64,000 bases of DNA from Stentor roeselii (taxonomy: Eukaryota > Ciliophora > Heterotrichea > Heterotrichida > Stentoridae), in the NCBI GenBank assembly GCA_006503475.1, contig RSEH01000017.1:1-64000 (forward strand), written 5' to 3'. The notes under the pieces are model-generated. The model saw nothing but the letters and a program-made list of their open reading frames with translations, did no database searches and was not told the origin of the DNA. The position numbers and the translations under genes are program-made. This document shows positions 11,338 to 18,467 of this stretch, piece after piece (within the stretch, counting starts at the first letter, position 1; the number at the start of each line of letters is the position of its first letter).

Positions 11338-11347
11338 ATTAAAATTA

Positions 11348-13429
11348 TTACTTCTTTATCAACAACGAGATCCGGTATCTTAAAGTTTTCTTTTTATTTG
11401 ATTTTCCTCTTTTTCCTCGAGTTTTTAAAAATTTTTTGAAAGTTTTTTGAATTTTTCCAGCCATGAGGTCGAGATTGACTTTTTTGTTTTTTAGGTTTAA
11501 AGAGATTGAAGACGTGGAAAGTTTTAAACAACGGACACGGAGGAAGTAAGCGATTGGGTGGATCCAGAGTAAAGGAATGCCTAAAGACTCTGAAGCGTTT
11601 GTAAGGTGAATACTTATTTGACGTATTGAGGAGTACTGCTCGGGTAAGTAACATTCAAGGCTGATGACTGTGTAGACTGTGTCGAGGAACTTGTTTTTAA
11701 AGGTTCTCAGGTAAGTGTCTACTGTGTGCGAATTGAAGAGTGACCTGCTTAGATGCTTTTCTTCAGTTAAGACTTCGTTGAAGATGAAGGACTCGTGTTT
11801 TTGTTGTAAGAAGTCTTGCTTTGACTTCTTCATTCCGATGGAGATTTGACCGTTTGTCATTCGAAGGTCTTTTAAGATCACTGAAGGGTTTATTTCACCG
11901 TATTTTTGGATTAAGGACTTGTTTTCGAGACTGAAGGAATATAGCCAAATCCCTGATGAAGGCTTTTTTAATAGGTATATCTCGAAGAAGAGCTCGGTTT
12001 TCTTTTGATGGACTGATGCATGGTATTCCTGACCTTCTAGAGAAAGTTTTGAGTGAAACATTTGTCTTTCTTTGCATGCTCGGAAATCGTTACGGATTTG
12101 AATTGTTTTGAAAATTGATTGGATTCGAGATGTGGCTTGGTGTAAACTGATTGTTTCGCTTATTTTTTTAAATTTGACATACTCAGTAATTCTCAGATCC
12201 ACTGAGTTACCTAACTTTCTCTTATACTTAAAAACCGGAAATTCTTCTAAAACATTCAAAGATCTAAAAATCCTTCTACAAGAATGAGTTTTAATATACC
12301 CAAAAATATAATCTCGAGGAGTGATCTCAGTGAAATAAATCTGACCAGTCAACAAATTCTTAACTTTGATATAAAAATTAAACCTGCATTTGAAAACAAC
12401 GATATAAAAAGGAGCATGTCCAATGACCTTCCCTCCCCTTCCAATAAGCCGAATACTAACTTTTCTAAATGCCTGAAGTCTCATTAATTTGAATTTTTCT
12501 CTTGCAAGAAGCATTTTGTAAAACTTCTGGATTTTTATCGCTGCCAGAATCTGAGGGTCAATATATTTTGTGAGAGGCTTTGATATCAGAATTTTTTTCA
12601 ATTTCTTTTCAGGGACCTTTTGTTGCACTATTGTGGAAGGAACTGTCTGGTCAAAATTGTTTTCACTGTTTACTGAAAAAGTTTCATAGGATGATCTGGG
12701 TAAAGGGTTGAATGAAATTGTTTTGAATGAGGATTTGGTTAAATTTGAAGTGACTCTTGAGGAGAGACGAATTAGTCTGATAAATCTTTTGATTTTTATC
12801 AGAGATTTTTCGAACTCTGATTCAAATGTTTGACTTTCTCCAGGGTTTTTTATTTCGAGTGTGTTTCCGTTAACCACTAGTCTTTTGAGGATTCTTTTTT
12901 CAATGACTCTTTTTAGGTGTTTTGTTGACTTTTCGATTATTTCTATATCAGAATACAAAATTGTTGAGTGTTCAATAGTTTCCCCTATTTCAAAAAAGTT
13001 GATCTTTAGTTTATTCGAGTCGATTTTCCTATAAAACCGAAACACATAAACAATCCCATCAATTTTCTTCAAAGTACTCATAACAATCTCCCAAATACTA
13101 CTCTTCTTCAATTCTTCCCTAATAAAATAAAGTTTAAGCGGATGATAGTCAAGTTGCTTAATCAAGTACCCAGCATTAAACCTTGAGTATTTCGGAAGAA
13201 TCAAAGTAAACTCAAAATAATGAAGAACTTGATAAACCCTAACAAAAAACTCATTTTTCGTTTCACTAACAGAAACATGACAAAACTTTCCATCAATCAA
13301 TTTAATTTTCTTCATAATAAGTCTCCCTTTCTTTCTTCTAGCTATTTTCATTCTTTCCCTAACCAAAAATCCTTTCCAAACCTTTTGAATTTTAACAGCA
13401 GCGAGATGCCAAAAGTACCGAAAATCCAT
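11348..13429 (-). CDS. IQ-motif protein, 693 aa
   Basis: IQ motifs bind calmodulin, centrin or related EF-hand proteins. Four are visible: AAVKIQKVWKGFLVRERM (about 11-28), AAIKIQKFYKMLLAREKF (about 295-316), a degenerate ATSRIQSIFKTIQIRNDF (about 428-446) and AGKIQKTFKKFLKTRGKRG near 655-675. Between them lie repeated beta-rich stretches (for example FHSKLSLEGQEYHASVHQKK and GKFCHVSVSETKNEFFVRVYQ). These look like a recurring domain of roughly 100 residues following each IQ motif, not one I can name. The protein is very basic at its C-terminus. It sits 18 nt downstream of the neighbouring minus-strand start and 10 nt upstream of the next gene. A calmodulin- or centrin-binding cytoskeletal protein is the likely reading. 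Confidence 0.8.
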   Translation of the reverse strand: MDFRYFWHLAAVKIQKVWKGFLVRERMKIARRKKGRLIMKKIKLIDGKFCHVSVSETKNEFFVRVYQVLHYFEFTLILPKYSRFNAGYLIKQLDYHPLKLYFIREELKKSSIWEIVMSTLKKIDGIVYVFRFYRKIDSNKLKINFFEIGETIEHSTILYSDIEIIEKSTKHLKRVIEKRILKRLVVNGNTLEIKNPGESQTFESEFEKSLIKIKRFIRLIRLSSRVTSNLTKSSFKTISFNPLPRSSYETFSVNSENNFDQTVPSTIVQQKVPEKKLKKILISKPLTKYIDPQILAAIKIQKFYKMLLAREKFKLMRLQAFRKVSIRLIGRGGKVIGHAPFYIVVFKCRFNFYIKVKNLLTGQIYFTEITPRDYIFGYIKTHSCRRIFRSLNVLEEFPVFKYKRKLGNSVDLRITEYVKFKKISETISLHQATSRIQSIFKTIQIRNDFRACKERQMFHSKLSLEGQEYHASVHQKKTELFFEIYLLKKPSSGIWLYSFSLENKSLIQKYGEINPSVILKDLRMTNGQISIGMKKSKQDFLQQKHESFIFNEVLTEEKHLSRSLFNSHTVDTYLRTFKNKFLDTVYTVISLECYLPEQYSSIRQISIHLTNASESLGIPLLWIHPIAYFLRVRCLKLSTSSISLNLKNKKVNLDLMAGKIQKTFKKFLKTRGKRGKSNKKKTLRYRISLLIKK

Positions 13430-13447
13430 TTTACCTCATATTTATCA

Positions 13448-14218
13448 TTACTTAAACTCAGGTATTTCAAACAACTTTTTCCTACTCGATGAGACTTGAA
13501 GTTCATCAAGTGTTAAAAATGCTTTATTAAAACTTGAACTGGGTTTTTCCGACATTTCTAGAATATCACTGACAGGAGTTCCATGAGGTTTTTCTACAAA
13601 CCTCAGACCTGAACTAGTTTCTTTACTGTTCTTTAAATCAGACTCCCTAAGCGGACTCATAAGTGAACTTTTTTTAGACTCATTGAAAGAAACTTCATCA
13701 TGAGTCATCAAAGTCAAGTTATTAAAACCTTCTTGAAATGTAAAAAGCGAGTCTTCTTTTCCTTTAGTATCCGAATATTTCCAATCAGAACTTTTTCCAA
13801 GGCTCGAAACTGAACTTGAAAACAACTCAGCTGAAGAAAGCAATGAGTTAAGACTTGACTTCAACTCATTCAAACTCTTCTTCAATGACTGCTCCTTTTC
13901 TGGCATCAAGTCAAAAGTTAAATCAGGGAGTTTTGGAGTTTCTCTTCCAGGTCTCTCAGAAACTTCAGAAGACTTCAAATAACTTTCTTCTGATAACGAT
14001 GGCTGAATACTTAATTTTGAATTTGGAGTCTCTGGGGCGGTCATTTGTGTGAAAGTTGAAGATGCCAGGTCTCTTATTTGTTTTTCGAACTGTAACTTGG
14101 AAAGTTCAATTTTCTAAATGCCTCTTACCTGCATCTGCAACTTTCGTTCTAAGTCAAGAGAGCTGCTGTGGTATTCTAGAAGTAGCGGCAAACAATTAGA
14201 GCAGCAATTAAAAGCCAT
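13448..14218 (-). CDS. Unknown coiled-coil/Ser-rich protein, 251 aa, one 15-nt intron
   Basis: Exon 1 is 14218-14129 (30 codons, beginning MAFNCCSNCLPLLL). The intron is 14128-14114, and exon 2 is 14113-13448. With the intron removed the frame is continuous through KIELSKLQFEKQIRDLASS into the long Ser/Leu-rich part (MTAPETPNSK...). The short start at that inner methionine would miss the exon 1 heptads. Residues about 20-50 look coiled-coil; the remainder is Ser/Lys/Glu-rich and probably disordered. No known domain is seen. The Cys-rich N-terminus (CCxxC) could be palmitoylated or bind metal. It lies 43 nt after the stop of the B-box gene and 18 nt before the IQ gene on the same strand. Confidence 0.8.
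14114..14128 (-). other. 15-nt spliceosomal intron
   Basis: On the minus strand the intron reads GTAAGAGGCATTTAG. It lies between codons (phase 0). Read through, it adds V-R-G-I and then a TAG stop, so unspliced transcripts would terminate at once. It has A at position 10, as in the PROPPIN intron. Confidence 0.9.
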
Positions 14219-14261
14219 GAAATTATAAAACTATTCAATTTCTGAGACTTTTCTCAAGAAA

Positions 14262-15818
14262 TTATAAGATTTTATCATGAAACTCTGAATAAATGATTTT
14301 TCCACGTTTGTTCTTCGTAGCGATTTTTAAAGCGTCTTCGATTTCAATCGACCCGAGACCGATTTGTCGAAGGACGTCTTTAAAAGCTTCTTGATTTATA
14401 GCTCCTTCAACAAGTCTATCTTTTTTCTTGCATAATTCCAGAAGTTTCTTTTCATTTTCTCTGAGTTTCTGGAAAGGTTCAGGTAATTTTGCAGTGATTT
14501 CAGAGATGATACCGGAATAAGCGATTCTTCCTTCTCGCTTCGGGTCAAACCTGAAGATAAGTTCAGTTATTTCTTCGCCGTTTAACCCAAAGGCCTCGAT
14601 CATCAGATAGTAAAAGTCAGTAGGTTGGAGAAATCCTGACTTTAACATGTCAAACTGCCAGAAACATCTTTCAACGTCCATGTCTTTATCACGAGCGACA
14701 CGACTTATTTTTTGAAGAATTTTGTCGTCAACGTCAGCGTATTTTGGAAGAACTTTTTCTTTTTCCTTCGTGATTTTTGGAATTTGAACAAAAAAATGAC
14801 GGCCGTTTCCTTTGAAACTGGCAGGGTACTTGTTTCCATCAGCTGTTGATAAGGAATAACTTGAGTTCTTCACACATTGTGAGTTTACGTTTTGGTCATC
14901 CATGACAATTTCACAGAAATCACATTTTAAGTTGTATTTTTCCAGTTCTACTGAAAACTTTTCAGCGAGTGTCGCCCATTGTTTCAGTTCTTTTTCGATT
15001 TCTGGAGAGATTTTACAGGTTGGTACCCTTTCATTTAAAAATTTCCAAATCATCTCGTTTTTTGACTGGATCAGTTCAGTCAAAGCGAGACATTTATTTG
15101 ATAGAAGGCGAATCTGTTCAAGTTCTCTAGGAAGGTCTTGAGGAGTGACTTTTATATCATTTCTAAAAGGCTTGCAAATCGCTTTTTCCAGTTCAATTTT
15201 AACATTTTTGTAGTTATTCAAGAATTTTATAAAGTCCTGATCACTATTCTCTAAAGTTTCAATGATAAAATTTACATGTTCCAAGTCCTCTTCTAATGTT
15301 TTTATATCACTTTGAACCAGTCCTCCAAGTGAGTTGAAACTTGAATTAAGTCTATCAAAAATTCCTCGAAATTCACTCTGCATGTCTCTTTCAATCACAT
15401 TTTTAAGTCGCTGCAACTCGTCAATGCGAAACTCGACTCTTCGGGCCTGGGCTTCGAGTTGCTCCTTTCTTCCGAAGAGATGAACGCTTAAAGTATTATA
15501 AACAGAAGCCACGCGGTATCTGTAGGCCTCGTCAATTGAAATTATTTTGTGCTGGTTTCCTTTGTATTGAGAGTTGAGACACTCGACACATAAAGGCTCT
15601 TCTCGGACTTCACAGTAAAGGCTTAGAGGCTGATGATGCCAGATGCAGTGATCGTCATTTGGAAAAGTTTCTGAAATTTTCATGTTTTCTTGGGATTTTT
15701 GGCTTTTTTTCACGAAGGACTCGTCGGCTTCAGAGAGTTTTGGCTCTGGACTTGAGGATTTCGAACCTTTTAAACGATTTGAATGGATTTCATTGGAAGG
15801 GTTGCGGGTTTCATTCAT
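14262..15818 (-). CDS. B-box zinc-finger, coiled-coil and EF-hand-like protein, 518 aa
   Basis: A B-box type zinc finger lies at about residues 54-97 (CIWHHQPLSLYCEVREEPLC...H). It is followed by a long helical coiled-coil (about 100-290) as in TRIM-like proteins, but there is no RING before it. The C-terminal third (about 350-518) has paired EF-hand-like helices. Examples are VERCFWQFDMLKSGFLQPTDF and ITELIFRFDPKREGRIAYSG, whose loops keep the D...G...D/E spacing only partly. It is probably a scaffold with Ca-sensor-like modules; enzymatic E3 activity is not supported without a RING. It starts 19 nt after the TTLL stop, inside a tight same-strand cluster. Confidence 0.8.
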   Translation of the reverse strand: MNETRNPSNEIHSNRLKGSKSSSPEPKLSEADESFVKKSQKSQENMKISETFPNDDHCIWHHQPLSLYCEVREEPLCVECLNSQYKGNQHKIISIDEAYRYRVASVYNTLSVHLFGRKEQLEAQARRVEFRIDELQRLKNVIERDMQSEFRGIFDRLNSSFNSLGGLVQSDIKTLEEDLEHVNFIIETLENSDQDFIKFLNNYKNVKIELEKAICKPFRNDIKVTPQDLPRELEQIRLLSNKCLALTELIQSKNEMIWKFLNERVPTCKISPEIEKELKQWATLAEKFSVELEKYNLKCDFCEIVMDDQNVNSQCVKNSSYSLSTADGNKYPASFKGNGRHFFVQIPKITKEKEKVLPKYADVDDKILQKISRVARDKDMDVERCFWQFDMLKSGFLQPTDFYYLMIEAFGLNGEEITELIFRFDPKREGRIAYSGIISEITAKLPEPFQKLRENEKKLLELCKKKDRLVEGAINQEAFKDVLRQIGLGSIEIEDALKIATKNKRGKIIYSEFHDKIL

Positions 15819-15837
15819 TTAGGATTATCATTTAGAG

Positions 15838-17931
15838 TTAAAGTAATGGAGGACTGTCTGGGTCTTTCAAGTCATCAAGAGAGTCTTCGCTGGTGTTTAA
15901 GATGTTTTCGTTCATGTTCTTTAAGCAGGGATCGATTTCTTGAACCATGAAAAGTCGCCCGGTTTGAATCAGACTGTTCACGAGGTCTAGGCCGTCTGTA
16001 TATGAATGGAAAATCAACTCGAATCGGTTTGAAGAAGCGGCCGTCGGCCGCTTAGGTCCGACGAGAGGTTCAGGGAACAGCGGGTCAAGACATATCCTAA
16101 AGGCATTATCGAGCATATTAGGAATAATCCTTGCCAGATGAGCACAAGAAAGTTCTAAACAAGGGTTCGTATTGACCTCAATAAGCCAAGGTTTCAAATT
16201 TTCATCTAACATGAAGTCATACCCAAAGACCTCGAAACTATGACCCCTTCTTTCCGGGTCGATTTTCAAGAAGACAGCCTTGACTGAGTCCTTCACCATT
16301 TCCTTCATTTTGGGAAGTACCTGTTCGAAGAAGTTCATCTTATCCGAGCAGTTCAAATCGAGATACTTCTGAAACTCTTCATAAGTCATTTTATTCCCAT
16401 TTTCATATTTCCCGTAATTTTCACTTTTCTTCTGAACCGCGTCGTTCGTCAGATGAATGAACAAGTCGTTGATATCAGAGCAGCTGAATTTTTTACTAGA
16501 AGTCCGAATATAGCCCTCTTCATAAAAATAACATTGAAGGACATTATTAATTGAAGTAAGTAACGCAAAGCATCTAATATCAAACTTTCTCTTATATACC
16601 AGAAAAGGTTTTTCAATGTACTTCTGAATGATGTAGGTATGTTCACCTGTTGTCGGAAAAGGGTTATTTTTCAAGTGTTTTTTAATACTTTCCAAGGAAG
16701 ACGCCAGAGTAATCCCGTTTCCTCGATTCGAGTTTTCCCCCGGCTTTAAAATCCAGAGACTGGCGGATAACCGACTGTAATACTCCAAAAACGATGAAAA
16801 CTCTGAATCAGATTCACTTGTCACATGAAAAGTCACAGGAATATATGCGAAGGGGTCATCACCCACTGCCATATAATAATTTTTCAAATTATAATACAAA
16901 GCTTTCTTATTTGACAACATGAAATTCAAGTCCACCCTGTTATGCACTTTTAAATCTTGAGGAATCATTGTCGCTTGTGAGTCTAACAAAGCGAAACTTG
17001 CACTTTTCGTGATTTTTTCAAAGCCCATGTAAGAAATGTCAACAATTTTCCGCCCTGAGGGACTTTTGATGAAAAAAACCTCAGATTTCAAGAAGACTTG
17101 GAAAGGGTTGAGTCGTGTTTGAGAAATTCCAGCGCAACTTGGAAGACTGTCAAGAAATGACTGGTCTCGCCATTGAGTCCAAGCGAAATTCGAGTTTTGA
17201 GCTTCGGAGAGAGGCACCCTTGTCCACCACCAGCGCTTTGACATGATCTGCTTCACCAATCGCGAGTTGTTCCCTTGTCCAAGGGCGTATTTGAATGAAC
17301 TATGCCCTTCCGCTGAAGGACTCAATTCAAGTCCATTACTTTTACATAAAACTCTGCAAAACCCATGAATAATCTTCGGCTTCACTGTTAAAAGCCATTC
17401 TTTATCTTTACAGGCTTCTTTAAAAGAAACCTTTTCGAAGATTTTTTTAGCTTTTCTTCCTTTTTCTAATGTGCTTTGGTTTATGCTGAGAAAAAGAGTT
17501 TTCAGTTTCTTTTTCCGATTGTTGTAGGCCTCGTAAAGAGCCATTTTGCTTTGCTTTACTATTAAAAAATCAGCTGCTGACTTCTCGCTTAGGTCTAAAG
17601 AACAATGAATGTCTTTTCGAAGGTTTGATATTCTTTGTTTGAAACTTAGGTCCTTTGGGTGACTTTGGTAATAAGACCGGATTGAAAATGCGCTGATTTC
17701 AGGAGATTTTGAATAGGGTTGAAGAGTTTTGCCTTCTAATCGACCTGCTACACCTGTCCTTAACTTGCTCTTGCCGTTATAAGGGATTGCTGAGGGGTAT
17801 GGGCTGTAGGTTGACAGAGAGGTTATTACTAGGTTTCGGCAGTCGATACTTGAAGTACGAAGATTTTGGCATTGGTCTGGATAACTTGGCAAAATTGACA
17901 AGTCTTGAGAACAGATTTTTGGACAAGTCAT
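15838..17931 (-). CDS. Tubulin tyrosine ligase-like (TTLL) enzyme, 697 aa
   Basis: TTLL enzymes are ATP-grasp ligases that add Glu or Gly to tubulin tails on axonemal and cortical microtubules. The domain covers about residues 300-640. WILKPGENSNRGNGI (about 388-402) is the nucleotide-binding loop. KFDIRCFALL (about 443-452) and HLTNDAVQKKSENYG carry the R and N conserved in the family. FGYDFMLDENLKPWLIEVN (about 565-583) holds the metal-binding D and E-x-N residues, all present. The first 300 residues are a family-variable basic extension. I cannot tell glycylase from glutamylase by eye. It is the first gene of the five-gene minus-strand run. Confidence 0.92.
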   Translation of the reverse strand: MTCPKICSQDLSILPSYPDQCQNLRTSSIDCRNLVITSLSTYSPYPSAIPYNGKSKLRTGVAGRLEGKTLQPYSKSPEISAFSIRSYYQSHPKDLSFKQRISNLRKDIHCSLDLSEKSAADFLIVKQSKMALYEAYNNRKKKLKTLFLSINQSTLEKGRKAKKIFEKVSFKEACKDKEWLLTVKPKIIHGFCRVLCKSNGLELSPSAEGHSSFKYALGQGNNSRLVKQIMSKRWWWTRVPLSEAQNSNFAWTQWRDQSFLDSLPSCAGISQTRLNPFQVFLKSEVFFIKSPSGRKIVDISYMGFEKITKSASFALLDSQATMIPQDLKVHNRVDLNFMLSNKKALYYNLKNYYMAVGDDPFAYIPVTFHVTSESDSEFSSFLEYYSRLSASLWILKPGENSNRGNGITLASSLESIKKHLKNNPFPTTGEHTYIIQKYIEKPFLVYKRKFDIRCFALLTSINNVLQCYFYEEGYIRTSSKKFSCSDINDLFIHLTNDAVQKKSENYGKYENGNKMTYEEFQKYLDLNCSDKMNFFEQVLPKMKEMVKDSVKAVFLKIDPERRGHSFEVFGYDFMLDENLKPWLIEVNTNPCLELSCAHLARIIPNMLDNAFRICLDPLFPEPLVGPKRPTAASSNRFELIFHSYTDGLDLVNSLIQTGRLFMVQEIDPCLKNMNENILNTSEDSLDDLKDPDSPPLL

Positions 17932-18467
17932 GGAGACTGATAATTTTTAGATTATTTTATTATGAGGGATTTTAGGAGGTTTTTAGATTGGATAAATTTG
18001 GGTTGTGATTTTTTAGAGAGTGAAGATTTTGGATATTTAGGTTTTTATTGGAGATTAGTGAAATATTTGATTGGGTATAAACTCTATATTTAAATAAAGT
18101 TTCATAAGAAGTATTCCTCAATTATACCTCATTATTATTCAATTTCTCTTGATTAATCATATGAAAGTGTCATAGATTTCATTATAATAATAAAATAAAA
18201 TATATCATAGCAAACATTGTAAAATCATTGAAACAATAAATCACTAAAAATATCTTCAAAAATTCTAACCGAAATAAAAAATTCTTTTCATGTCATTTTT
18301 ATATTCTCACTTGTAATCTGAAAAATTTTTATACAAAATTAAACCTTTCAGTAAATTAGAAGCAGCTTTCTAAAAAAACAACCAATTAATTAAGACTCTT
18401 TTAAAAAACTCTTCAATATAATCTAATAAGTAAAAACTTTACATAACAACTGGTTGGAATTTCATAA
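17932..18467. other. Divergent spacer (TTLL / coiled-coil gene)
   Basis: 536 nt of AT-rich sequence lie between divergently transcribed genes. It probably contains both promoters. The first 90 nt next to the TTLL start are G/T-rich on the plus strand; the rest is A/T-rich. No coding frame or RNA gene is recognised. Confidence 0.5.
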
